Below are positions 9,049 through 17,217 of a stretch of DNA of 64,000 nt, one piece after another. Origin of the DNA: CP2-2F sp034436355 (GTDB taxonomy: Bacteria > Chloroflexota > Anaerolineae > Aggregatilineales > UBA2796); NCBI GenBank assembly GCA_034436355.1, contig DAOTVQ010000035.1, positions 122,392 through 186,391 on the forward strand. Direction: 5' to 3'. The position numbers and the translations under genes were made by a program. Under the pieces are notes generated by a model. The model made no database searches, had not been told where the DNA came from, and saw nothing but the letters and a program-made list of their open reading frames with translations. Each line of letters opens with the position of its first letter. Position 1 is the first letter of the stretch.

Positions 9049-9052
9049 GCGC

Positions 9053-10330
9053 CTAGCCGTTCTTCTGCAAAGGGCGCGTCGAGTCCGTGTGGGCGCGCTG
9101 CCGTGCGATGATCTCTTGCAGGCGTGCGATCAGTTGTTCGCCATGTTGTGTGCCGCGGGCTGAGCTTTGGACTGCTTCCAAGCCGCCAAGCAGCGATTCT
9201 AAGGCGCTAATGGTCGGCGGGCTTTCTGCCAGCAGGTCAAGCTGGCGGGCAGCCGAGTCGTACTCGCCGGTGGCAACCTGTGCCGTGATCATATCGAAGC
9301 GCGCCCAGTGGTCGAATGGATCGCCGTCAATTACACGTGCTGCGGTGCGCGCCGATTTCTGGAACGCCTGATCCGCCTCGCGCAGTTTGCCTTGCATCAG
9401 GTAGAGCATGGCAAGGTTATTGAAAGGATAGGAACTGTGCGGCGTGACGTGCGTGGCTGCCTCGTAAGCGCGGATGGCATCCTCGATGCGCCCTTGCCGC
9501 CGATACAAGCCGCCCAGCGTGGCATAGAAAGATGCACCGTTAATATCACGGGCTTGCGGATCGTTCTCCAGCGCATTCAGGAAGTGTTGTTCCGCCTGAG
9601 CATACAGCCGATTGCGCGTGTTGGGATCGGTGTGGCGTTCAGCTTGAAGGCGCAGCGCAAAGCCGAGCGCCGCCTCCGCAGGTGGATATTCTGTGCCGCT
9701 GGCGCGCAGGAGTTCAATGGCGCGCTCTAGCTCACGCTGCTGGATGTAGAGTTCACCAAGATAGTAGTTCACCGCACGGTTATTTGGATCAAGGGCGCGT
9801 GCTTCCTCAAAGGTGTGCAGCGCGGCGCGGTAGTTGTGGGCTGCCATCTGCTGAACGCCAAGCTGCATCAGCGCGCCGGCACGGGCGGCATATTCGCCGC
9901 GCTGCTGCACATCGGCAAGGCTGCCCGTGATGCGCTGTTCAATATCGCGCAAGGTCTGCTCGGCTGCTTGGCGGCTGCGCGTGAATTCGGCGCGCTGTTC
10001 TTCTAACTCTTGGCGTGCCTTTTTCAGCTCACCGCGATACTCGCCAATGGTGCGGAAGCCTGCGAAGGTGCCGGCTGCCAGCAGCAGACCGATCAGCACG
10101 CCGGCAACTTCAAAGAAGTTCAGCACAAACGAGACAGCATCGGTAGCACGCTGTGCCTCTTTGAGCGCTTCTTCAGCCGCTTTTAGCACATCATCGGCAG
10201 GGATAGGCGTTGGGGTTGGGGTGTCCCCATCCTGCGCGAACAGGATGGGCGTTGGCACCGCTAATAAGGCAGCGATCAGCGATAGACAAATTGCTGCTAA
10301 TAAAACAATGCGGCGTGTGCGCGGAAGCAT
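9053..10330 (-). CDS. membrane-anchored TPR protein
   Basis: A 425-residue protein with an N-terminal signal or anchor (residues 8-28), a Pro/Thr linker (DTPTPTPIP), a second hydrophobic segment at about 65-85, a coiled coil (about 90-145) and then five or so tetratricopeptide repeats (about 150-330) with typical positions such as AALHTFEEARALDPNNRAVN and YYLGELYIQQRELERAIE. TPR domains are protein-interaction scaffolds. It begins 11 bases after the ftsA stop, with AGGTGAGGA before ATG, in the position where ftsZ often lies. A role in division is inferred only from this position. Confidence 0.88.
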   Translation of the reverse strand: MLPRTRRIVLLAAICLSLIAALLAVPTPILFAQDGDTPTPTPIPADDVLKAAEEALKEAQRATDAVSFVLNFFEVAGVLIGLLLAAGTFAGFRTIGEYRGELKKARQELEEQRAEFTRSRQAAEQTLRDIEQRITGSLADVQQRGEYAARAGALMQLGVQQMAAHNYRAALHTFEEARALDPNNRAVNYYLGELYIQQRELERAIELLRASGTEYPPAEAALGFALRLQAERHTDPNTRNRLYAQAEQHFLNALENDPQARDINGASFYATLGGLYRRQGRIEDAIRAYEAATHVTPHSSYPFNNLAMLYLMQGKLREADQAFQKSARTAARVIDGDPFDHWARFDMITAQVATGEYDSAARQLDLLAESPPTISALESLLGGLEAVQSSARGTQHGEQLIARLQEIIARQRAHTDSTRPLQKNG

Positions 10331-10341
10331 GTGTTCCTCAC

Positions 10342-11631
10342 CTAGTTTTCGTCTTCAGGCAGCAGGCGTTTCATCACGCCGCCAAACAACTTACCCCAGT
10401 TGGTCGTTTTACGTTTGCCGCTGCTGCTGCCGTTGGCGCCTTCGCCCTTCACACGGAAGCCGCCGCGGGCAGCGCGTCCGCGGCGCTCATCTTCGCGCTC
10501 CATGATCAAGCCAAGCCGCAGCAAGCCAACGCTCGTGCTGTAGGATGGATGCCGCAGTTGATCTGCCATGCCGCTAAGGCGTTCAGGCTTGGCAACTCGC
10601 ACAGGCATTTTCAGCACGTCGGCGGCGATCTTCTTCATGCCGGGCAGTTGCGCGCTGCCACCAGTGAGCACCGCGCCCGCCGAAAGCAAGCCGTCGTAGG
10701 CACTGTACTTAATCTCGCGCAGCACCAACTGGAACAATTCTTCTACACGCGGTTGGATGATGGCGGCCAGATCGGCGCGCTGCACGCGGCTCATGTGTTC
10801 CTCGCCAAAAGGCTGCACGATGAACACGTCCGATGGATCGATCTCAGTCGTATCGGCGTGACCGTATTCAACCTTCACCGCCTCGGCGATCTCATAGGGC
10901 AAATGCAAGCCCTGTGCAATATCGTTGGTGACGTGCCAGCCGCCAACGCTGATCACAGCTGTGTGCCAGACCGTGCCATCAATGAACACGGCGAGATCCG
11001 TCGTCCCGCCGCCAATATCAATGACCAAGACGCCCATCTCGCGCTCAGCATCGGTCAGCACAACCTCACCGCTCGCCAACGGATTTAGGATGAAGCGATC
11101 CACATAGACGCCGGCGCCCTCAATGCACTTTTGCAGGTTTTGCAGGCTGCTGCTGGCTGCCGTCACGATGTGCGCTTCCACCTCAAGGCGAAAGCCGTGC
11201 ATTCCCAGCGGGCTGCGGATGCCGTCTTGCCCATCGAGTGTGTAATTGCGCGGGATGATGTGCAGCACTTCACGGTTGTGTGGCAGCGCAATGGCACGCG
11301 CCGATTCCATCGCCCGTTCCAGATCGGCAATTTGGACTCCGCGTGTGCCGCTGATGCCGACCACGCCGCGCGAGTTGCGCGAATCAATGTGCGCGCCTGC
11401 CACGCTGACGAACGCCCGCCCGATCTCATAGCCGCTGCTGCGCTCTGCTTTGTGAATGGCAGCCGAAACACGGGCGGTCAGCTCGTTCACATCGTTCACC
11501 ACGCCCTTTTTCATGCCGCGTGAAGGCTCAACGCCTAGCCCGATCACGTGAATATCATCGGCGCGCACTTCGCCCACCAATGTACAAATCTTGGTTGTTC
11601 CAACGTCTATGCCAACGACTAATTCGCCCAT
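10342..11631 (-). CDS. ftsA: cell division protein FtsA
   Basis: A 429-residue actin-like ATPase that tethers FtsZ filaments to the membrane. Phosphate-1 GIDVGTTKIC starts at residue 8, the SHS2/1C insertion covers about 85-165, phosphate-2 IDIGGGTTDLAVF lies at about 205-217, and the adenosine motif is VLTGGSAQLPGM. After a Gly/Arg-rich linker the protein ends in an amphipathic helix (WGKLFGGVMKRLL), the usual FtsA membrane-targeting sequence. It follows ftsQ by 17 bases. Its usual neighbour ftsZ is not in the window. Confidence 0.93.
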   Translation of the reverse strand: MGELVVGIDVGTTKICTLVGEVRADDIHVIGLGVEPSRGMKKGVVNDVNELTARVSAAIHKAERSSGYEIGRAFVSVAGAHIDSRNSRGVVGISGTRGVQIADLERAMESARAIALPHNREVLHIIPRNYTLDGQDGIRSPLGMHGFRLEVEAHIVTAASSSLQNLQKCIEGAGVYVDRFILNPLASGEVVLTDAEREMGVLVIDIGGGTTDLAVFIDGTVWHTAVISVGGWHVTNDIAQGLHLPYEIAEAVKVEYGHADTTEIDPSDVFIVQPFGEEHMSRVQRADLAAIIQPRVEELFQLVLREIKYSAYDGLLSAGAVLTGGSAQLPGMKKIAADVLKMPVRVAKPERLSGMADQLRHPSYSTSVGLLRLGLIMEREDERRGRAARGGFRVKGEGANGSSSGKRKTTNWGKLFGGVMKRLLPEDEN

Positions 11632-11648
11632 ACTTTCGCCACATTACC

Positions 11649-12644
11649 TCAGCGTGCCAGACCGTAATACGGCGCATCGGGATCAGTCACATTCACCTCG
11701 ATGAAGCGCCTGCCGCGCCGCTCATAAACTTGCCGCACAATCTCATTATACACGGCAATTTTAGTCAGCATGTCTTTGCCATCGCCAAACCAGAGCATCC
11801 AACCGCGCCCATCGCGGTAGCCCAGCCCTTTCACCGAATCATACACCAATTCATCCACATTCGGATAGAGCGCCTTAAACTGCTGCACACCGATCACTGT
11901 GGCAAGGTCAATGCAACTGCCGGGCCCGAGCAGTTCTTCAGTGCCTTGCAAGGGGCAGTCGCCAATGTTCAAGGTGCGCGAGGGCTTTTCGACCACCACA
12001 CGCGGCAAATTGGGCAAATCTTGGCGAAGCTGCATCACCTGCCCACGCCCATCCACCCAGACGCGCAGGCTTGCCTGTTCCCAGATTAAGGCGGGTTCGC
12101 GCTCCGTGACGCTCACTTGCACCATCATCGGGGGCCAGCCCAGCTCCACAGTAGCATCTGCGATAGAGGGATCCGCCTCAAGGCGCGTCTCAATGGCAGT
12201 TGGGTCAATCCAAAACAGGTGAGTACGGCGGGTGGGATTTTCAGGATCAATCAAGCCGGTGCGCGTGAAAATCTCGCCGCCGCTCAGGTAGCGCGTGCCG
12301 CCCACGTAGATCGTCTCGACAAAAAACGCCTCATGCGAGAGGAACAGATACAGCACCACCAGCAGCACCAGCACGATGAAGGCACTCAGCAAGCGCGTGC
12401 TGACGTAAATGCGCCCACTTGCGGTGCGCGGCACCGCCGCCGGGACGGCAGCCCGCAGCAGGGCGCCACGCAAGCGGCGCGGACGGCGGCGAAGGGTTAG
12501 GCGTGGTGTGTTTTCAGGGCGCAAGGGCGCAGCCTGCCGCGAACGGATGTCTTTCTGGGGCGCATCATCTTGCGCTGGCGCAGTTTCGGCGGGCGGCTGG
12601 GTGCGCGTCAGGCGCGGGCGGCGGGCAGGCGTTTTATCTCGCAT
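11649..12644 (-). CDS. ftsQ: cell division protein FtsQ/DivIB
   Basis: About 331 residues with FtsQ architecture: a long basic, Pro/Arg-rich cytoplasmic N-terminus (to about residue 80), one TM segment (about 84-103), a POTRA domain beginning VETIYVGGTRYLSGGEIF and a beta domain ending NVTDPDAPYY. FtsQ links early and late divisome proteins and scaffolds FtsB/FtsL. GTG 12662, ATG 12650 and ATG 12644 are all in frame and none has a ribosome-binding site; I chose ATG 12644 because a promoter 7 bases upstream would make it the exact 5' end of a leaderless mRNA. Confidence 0.85.
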   Translation of the reverse strand: MRDKTPARRPRLTRTQPPAETAPAQDDAPQKDIRSRQAAPLRPENTPRLTLRRRPRRLRGALLRAAVPAAVPRTASGRIYVSTRLLSAFIVLVLLVVLYLFLSHEAFFVETIYVGGTRYLSGGEIFTRTGLIDPENPTRRTHLFWIDPTAIETRLEADPSIADATVELGWPPMMVQVSVTEREPALIWEQASLRVWVDGRGQVMQLRQDLPNLPRVVVEKPSRTLNIGDCPLQGTEELLGPGSCIDLATVIGVQQFKALYPNVDELVYDSVKGLGYRDGRGWMLWFGDGKDMLTKIAVYNEIVRQVYERRGRRFIEVNVTDPDAPYYGLAR

Positions 12645-12650
12645 AGGCAT

Positions 12651-12680
12651 ACTATAGCGCACACTCGGCAGCCTGTCTAA
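12651..12680 (-). promoter_or_regulatory. promoter for ftsQ-ftsA
   Basis: On the minus strand TTAGAC (12680-12675), an 18-base spacer and TATAGT (12656-12651). The predicted transcription start falls on or next to the A of ATG 12644, and no Shine-Dalgarno sequence is visible, so the mRNA may be leaderless. Confidence 0.45.
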
Positions 12681-12741
12681 CTGGCTAGGTAGAATTCAAA
12701 CGCATTCCTAGCCATGCCTGCCACTTTACCGCCCAAAATTA

Positions 12742-12771
12742 TGCTACACTTCTGACATACAAAGGTTTGTA
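12742..12771 (+). promoter_or_regulatory. extended -10 promoter and start-site palindrome
   Basis: TGCTACACT (12742-12750) is an extended -10 element. The predicted start of transcription (about 12757) coincides with a perfect palindrome TACAAAGGTTTGTA (12758-12771, 6-bp arms, 2-base centre). A repressor bound there would block initiation of the receiver gene that starts at 12789. The protein that binds is unknown. Confidence 0.4.
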
Positions 12772-12788
12772 CTAGGGAAAACGCGTCC

Positions 12789-13151
12789 ATGTCAATCACT
12801 ATTCTCGTGGCTGAAGATGACAAAGACTTGCAACTGCTCTATCGTGCCGCCATGGAACATCAAGGCTTTCACGTTTTAGAAGCACGTGACGGCGCGGCGC
12901 TCATGGATATGCTGCGTTCCCCTGATTTCAGCGCCGACTTGCTGTTGTTGGATATCGAAATGCCCGAAGCGCCCGGCGTGCGTGCCATTGATTATATTCG
13001 GGGCGAGCCGCGCCTAGCGCACCTCAAAATTATTGTGATTACCGCCAACGATCAATACCGTGAGCGCATTGGCGATAAGGCGGATTATTTCCTCGTCAAG
13101 CCGATTGCCATCAGCGATGTGATGCGCTTGGCACAAGAATTAACTGCCTAG
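12789..13151 (+). CDS. stand-alone response-regulator receiver protein
   Basis: A 120-residue CheY-like receiver without output domain. Acidic pocket AEDDKD (residues 9-14), phospho-acceptor Asp at about residue 55 in LLLLDIEMPE, switch Thr in IVIT and Lys in LVKPI are all present, so phosphorylation is expected. No kinase is next to it; the soluble kinase at 334 and the GAF/PAS kinase at 42525 are the orphan kinases in the window. It sits upstream of an FAD oxidase but with 32 bases between and its own Shine-Dalgarno for the latter. Confidence 0.92.
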   Translation: MSITILVAEDDKDLQLLYRAAMEHQGFHVLEARDGAALMDMLRSPDFSADLLLLDIEMPEAPGVRAIDYIRGEPRLAHLKIIVITANDQYRERIGDKADYFLVKPIAISDVMRLAQELTA

Positions 13152-13183
13152 ACGGGCTTAAAGTTTAATCAGGATGATGATCC

Positions 13184-14575
13184 ATGACCGCACCTGTTCT
13201 TTTTAATGCACTCTCTGCCGAACATCTCACCTTCCTTGAAAATCTGCTTGGCGCGGATCGGCTCTCCACACGCAGCGCTGACCTTGAGTTGCACGCCCGC
13301 GACCAATCCTTTCACACGCCGCACCCACCGGACGTCATTTTGCTGCCTGAAACCACCGCAGAGGTGAGTGCCATTCTGCGCTACGCCAATGCCAACCGCC
13401 TGCCTGTGACGGCTTGGGGCGTTGGCACCAGCTTGGAGGGCAATTCGATTGCCGTGCGCGGCGGCATCATGCTGGATTTTGCGCGCATGACGCAGCTTTT
13501 GGAGGTGCGCGCCGAAGATTTTCAAGCGGACGTGCAGCCGGGCATAACGCGCATTGAGCTAAACAAAGCCTTGGCACGCTATGGGCTGTTCTTCACGCCC
13601 GAGCCGGGCGCCAATGCCACCATCGGCGGCATGATCGCCACCAATGCGGCAGGCATTAAGACCATTAAATATGGGGCGACCCGTGAAAACGTACTTGCCC
13701 TTGAAGTGGTCAAAGCCGATGGCGAAGTGCTGAAAGTTGGCACCCAGGCGCGTAAAAATTCGGCGGGCTACAGCTTGCTGCACTTGTTTATTGGCTCGGA
13801 AGGCACGCTCGGCATCATCACACGCGCCACGCTCAAACTGGCGCCGATCCCAAGTGAATACAGCGCCGTGCTTGCCGCGTTCAGCACTGTAGAGAGCGCT
13901 ATTCAAGCGGTGGTGGAGATCGTCGGTGCAGGCTTGGAACCAACCGCACTGGAATTTGTGGATAAAGAGACAGTGCAGGCGCTTAATCGGGATAAAGGCA
14001 CAGCCTTTGCCGTTGCGCCAACCGTGATTATGGAATTTATCGGCGCGGGCGAGGGTGAGCAGCTTCAACTTGCCCTTGATATTTGCCGCGAGAACGGCGC
14101 AGCACACTTTGAGGCAGCACACGGCACAGAGGCGCGCAACAAACTTTGGGAGGTACGCCACCACACCTACGAGTCTTTGGTGCGTGTGCATCCGAACAAG
14201 GCGCAGAAGATCATTGATATTGCCGTGCCAATTTCGCGCTACCCTGAGATTGTGCTGTATTCCGACACAGCATTGCGCGAACACAACCTAATCGGCTACA
14301 AATTCGGTCACGCGGGCGATGGCAACCTGCACATCAACGTTATTCACACGCCGAATGATGCGGCTGAACTGGCGCGCGTGGAGGCGGCAAACGATCAGAT
14401 TGTGCGGCGTGCCATTATGCTTGGCGGCACCGCCACAGGTGAGCATGGCGTTGGCATTGGCAAGCGCAAGTTTATGGCGGCGCAGTATGGCGCTGCCTAC
14501 GATCTGATGCGCCAGATCAAGGGCTTGTTCGATCCGAACGGCATTTTGAATCCGGGCAAAATTTTCACCGACTAA
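13184..14575 (+). CDS. GlcD-like FAD-binding oxidase (glycolate/D-lactate type)
   Basis: A 463-residue flavoprotein of the PCMH-type FAD family. The FAD-binding half contains LPVTAWGVGTSLEGNSIAVR, the pyrophosphate-binding segment EPGANATIGGMIATNAAG, and GSEGTLGIIT. The C-terminal substrate cap holds GHAGDGNLHINV, GEHGVGIGKR and LFDPNGILNPGKIF, all typical of GlcD and bacterial D-lactate dehydrogenases that oxidise 2-hydroxyacids and pass electrons to the respiratory chain. Substrate cannot be fixed from sequence. AGGATGATG precedes the ATG. No glcE/glcF partner genes are adjacent, which favours the single-subunit D-lactate dehydrogenase type. Confidence 0.9.
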   Translation: MTAPVLFNALSAEHLTFLENLLGADRLSTRSADLELHARDQSFHTPHPPDVILLPETTAEVSAILRYANANRLPVTAWGVGTSLEGNSIAVRGGIMLDFARMTQLLEVRAEDFQADVQPGITRIELNKALARYGLFFTPEPGANATIGGMIATNAAGIKTIKYGATRENVLALEVVKADGEVLKVGTQARKNSAGYSLLHLFIGSEGTLGIITRATLKLAPIPSEYSAVLAAFSTVESAIQAVVEIVGAGLEPTALEFVDKETVQALNRDKGTAFAVAPTVIMEFIGAGEGEQLQLALDICRENGAAHFEAAHGTEARNKLWEVRHHTYESLVRVHPNKAQKIIDIAVPISRYPEIVLYSDTALREHNLIGYKFGHAGDGNLHINVIHTPNDAAELARVEAANDQIVRRAIMLGGTATGEHGVGIGKRKFMAAQYGAAYDLMRQIKGLFDPNGILNPGKIFTD

Positions 14576-14679
14576 GCGCATTGTTCTCGTGTGAGGCAGC
14601 CGTAAACGAGCGCCACCCAGCCCATCCCGTTCTAATTTCGGCTGCGGCTGCCCCAGACCTTAAAAATCAGCGGGCAATC

Positions 14680-14688
14680 TGCTATACT
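14680..14688 (+). promoter_or_regulatory. extended -10 element (TGCTATACT)
   Basis: TGCTATACT lies 47 bases before the ATG of the PfkB kinase gene. There is no convincing -35 box. The same TGCTA-type extended -10 is seen before ahcY, the receiver gene and the methyltransferase gene, which supports it as a house-style promoter here. Confidence 0.45.
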
Positions 14689-14735
14689 CTGCTGCTGCGT
14701 TCGGATCAGCTTAGCTGGGGAGTAGAGTCGCCCGC

Positions 14736-15716
14736 ATGAAAGAGATCGTCATTAGCGGCTCGGTGGCGTATGATTACCTAATGCGCTTTCCGGGCTTGTT
14801 TCGTGAGCAGTTGCTGCTCGATAAGCTAGATCGCATCAGCCTGAGCTTCTTGGTAGACGATATGGCGCGGCACTGGGGTGGTGCCGGCGCGAACATCGCC
14901 TATAACATGGGCTTGTTGGGAATGCGCCCGCGCCTGATGGCAACCGTTGGGCGTGATTTCAGTGAATACCGCACTTGGTTAGAAGCAGTCGGTGTGGATA
15001 CACGCGCCGTGGTGGTCATTGACCACGTTTTTACCGCCTCGTTCTTTGCCAACACAGACACAGAAAACAACCAGATTGCTTCATTCTACGGCGGTGCGAT
15101 GGCATACGCCCGCAATTACAGCCTGACCAATACCTTAGATGTGCAGCCGAGTTATGTTGTGATCTCGCCTAACGATCCACAGGCGATGGTGCAGCTTGTG
15201 GATGAGTGCATTGCACGCGGCATTCCTTATATGTATGATCCGAGCCAACAACTGCCACGCCTTGAGGGTGACGTGCTGCGGCGCGGAATCGAAGGCGCCC
15301 ACGCGCTCACCGTCAACGAGTATGAGTGGAATCTGCTCAGCCGCAAAACGGGCATGAGCCAAGATGACGTGCTGCGGCATGTGAAGGTTTTGGCGCGCAC
15401 GCTTGGCAAGCACGGCGCAGAAATCTTTGCGGATGGGCAGCGCTACGAAATTCCGATCTTCCCAACGGAAGACATCACCGATCCGACCGGTGTGGGCGAT
15501 GCCTTTCGGGCGGGCATTTTGTGCGGGATGCAACACAACTGGGCTTGGGATGTGACCGGGCGCGTTGGGTCGTTATGTGCTGCTTACGCCATTGAAAAAA
15601 CTGGCACTCAGACGCACCGCTACACACCTAGCGAGTTTGTGGCGCGCTACCGCCAAGCCTTTGATGATCAAGGCGCATTGGATGCCCTTTTGATGCCCGC
15701 ACAGCGTGGCAGCTAA
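14736..15716 (+). CDS. PfkB-family kinase, possible adenosine kinase
   Basis: A 326-residue ribokinase-fold kinase. Motif 1 region GGAGANIAYNMGLLG (about 47-61) and motif 2 DPTGVGDAFRAGIL (about 248-261, with the catalytic Asp) are intact. Ribokinase, fructokinase and adenosine kinase share these motifs. ahcY follows 136 bases downstream; S-adenosylhomocysteine hydrolase must have its product adenosine removed, so adenosine kinase activity is an attractive inference, not proven by sequence. The Shine-Dalgarno GGGGAG lies 13 bases before ATG, a long spacing. Confidence 0.85.
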   Translation: MKEIVISGSVAYDYLMRFPGLFREQLLLDKLDRISLSFLVDDMARHWGGAGANIAYNMGLLGMRPRLMATVGRDFSEYRTWLEAVGVDTRAVVVIDHVFTASFFANTDTENNQIASFYGGAMAYARNYSLTNTLDVQPSYVVISPNDPQAMVQLVDECIARGIPYMYDPSQQLPRLEGDVLRRGIEGAHALTVNEYEWNLLSRKTGMSQDDVLRHVKVLARTLGKHGAEIFADGQRYEIPIFPTEDITDPTGVGDAFRAGILCGMQHNWAWDVTGRVGSLCAAYAIEKTGTQTHRYTPSEFVARYRQAFDDQGALDALLMPAQRGS

Positions 15717-15768
15717 CCGACGCTTCACCTACGCTTTGCCGAATTTTTCGCCATACCCTTTGCAAGGC

Positions 15769-15777
15769 TGCTATAAT
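15769..15777 (+). promoter_or_regulatory. extended -10 promoter of ahcY (TGCTATAAT)
   Basis: A perfect TATAAT at 15772-15777 preceded by TGC gives an extended -10 element 75 bases before the ahcY start. No good -35 hexamer is seen, as expected for extended -10 promoters. The transcript leader would be about 68 bases. Confidence 0.55.
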
Positions 15778-15852
15778 CCTGCGCCGTATTTGCATGTGTG
15801 GCAGACACGCTTGATTAACCGTTCAGAATGACTGTAAGGAACATAAGGCACG

Positions 15853-17118
15853 ATGACTGAGCAATTCCATATCGCTGATACCAGCCTTGCGCCGGGCGGC
15901 AAACTTCGCATTGATTGGGCAGAACAAGAAATGCCCGTGCTGCGCCAACTGCGCGAGCGCTTTAGCCGTGAAAAACCGCTAAAAGGCATTCGCATTTCTG
16001 CTTGTTTGCATGTGACCACCGAGACCGCCAACCTGATGGCAACCCTGCAAGTCGGTGGTGCGGATGTGGTGCTGTGCGCCTCTAACCCACTCTCCACCCA
16101 AGATGATGTTGCCGCTTCACTGGTGGCGCACTACGAAATTCCGGTGTACGCCATCAAAGGTGAGGATAAGCACACCTATTTCAGCCACATTGAGGCGGCA
16201 CTCAACCACAAGCCGCAGCTCACCATGGACGACGGCGCTGATGTGGTTAGCGAACTGCACAAGAACCGCCGCGACCTGCTAGAGTACGTGATCGGCGGCA
16301 CAGAAGAAACCACAACCGGCGTCATCCGCTTGCGGGCAATGGCAGCCGATGGCGCGCTTAAGTTCCCGGTCATTGCCGTCAACGACAGCAGCACCAAGCA
16401 TATGTTCGATAACCGCTACGGCACAGGGCAATCTACCATTGATGGCATCGTGCGCGCCACCAACATCTTGTTGGCAGGGCGCATTGTGGTGGTGGCGGGC
16501 TATGGCTGGTGTGGGCGCGGCATCGCAGCACGCGCCCGCGGCATGGGCGCGCAGGTCATCGTGACCGAAGTTGACCCGCTCAAGGCCCTTGAGGCGCTCA
16601 TGGATGGCTACAGTGTGATGCCCATGCTGGAGGCGGCAAAGGTCGGCGATATTTTCGTGACCGCCACCGGCGATATGAATGTGCTGGATCGCCATCACTT
16701 TGAGGTGATGAAGAACGGTGCAATCGTCTCTAACTCTGGGCATTTCAACGTTGAGATCAACATCCCCGCCTTAGAGGAACTCTCCAGCGGTGCGCCCAAG
16801 TTGGTGCGCCCGTTCGTGCAGCAGTATCACACCAAAGACGGGCGCGCTATCAACTTGCTGGGCGAAGGGCGCTTGATCAACCTTGCGGCAGCAGAAGGGC
16901 ATCCGGCAAGTGTAATGGATATGAGCTTTGCCAATCAGGCTTTGGCGGCTGAATACATGCTCCGCAACGCAGACAAACTCGAAGGGCGCGTCTACAGCCT
17001 GCCCGTTGAGGTTGACCAAGAGATTGCGCGCCTGAAACTAGAAGCGATGGGCATCCGCATTGATACCCTGACCGAAGAACAGTTCAACTATCTGAATCAG
17101 TGGCAAGAAGGCACCTGA
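15853..17118 (+). CDS. ahcY: S-adenosylhomocysteine hydrolase (adenosylhomocysteinase)
   Basis: A 421-residue NAD-dependent enzyme that splits S-adenosylhomocysteine into adenosine and homocysteine in the activated-methyl cycle. The substrate part has LKGIRISACLHVTTETANLM, EETTTGVIRL and AVNDSSTKHMFDNRYGTGQS; the NAD-binding motif is GYGWCGRGIAARARGMGA, and the C-terminus carries HPASVMDMSFANQ. Length fits the shorter bacterial/archaeal form that lacks the approximately 40-residue insertion. The PfkB kinase upstream may remove adenosine. Confidence 0.97.
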   Translation: MTEQFHIADTSLAPGGKLRIDWAEQEMPVLRQLRERFSREKPLKGIRISACLHVTTETANLMATLQVGGADVVLCASNPLSTQDDVAASLVAHYEIPVYAIKGEDKHTYFSHIEAALNHKPQLTMDDGADVVSELHKNRRDLLEYVIGGTEETTTGVIRLRAMAADGALKFPVIAVNDSSTKHMFDNRYGTGQSTIDGIVRATNILLAGRIVVVAGYGWCGRGIAARARGMGAQVIVTEVDPLKALEALMDGYSVMPMLEAAKVGDIFVTATGDMNVLDRHHFEVMKNGAIVSNSGHFNVEINIPALEELSSGAPKLVRPFVQQYHTKDGRAINLLGEGRLINLAAAEGHPASVMDMSFANQALAAEYMLRNADKLEGRVYSLPVEVDQEIARLKLEAMGIRIDTLTEEQFNYLNQWQEGT

Positions 17119-17151
17119 TAGGCAGCACTTGCCTAGCTTGTGCAGCACAGG

Positions 17152-17172
17152 GCGGGCGCTGCGCTCGCCCAA
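17152..17172. other. intergenic stem-loop after ahcY
   Basis: GGGCGGGCGC and GCGCTCGCCC form a 10-bp stem with one G-T pair around a single base (in practice an 8-9 bp stem). No T-run follows. It may end the ahcY transcript or protect its 3' end. A second, smaller hairpin (GCACAC/GTGTGC, 17185-17204) lies just before the next gene's ribosome-binding site. Confidence 0.4.
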
Positions 17173-17217
17173 CATCTCGAAAAGGCACACGCGCTATTGT
17201 GTGCAGGAGTTTAACCT

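Noticed and set aside
15778..15852. SAH or SAM riboswitch upstream of ahcY
   Set aside because: The 75-base leader has none of the conserved blocks of known SAH or SAM riboswitch classes that I can recall.
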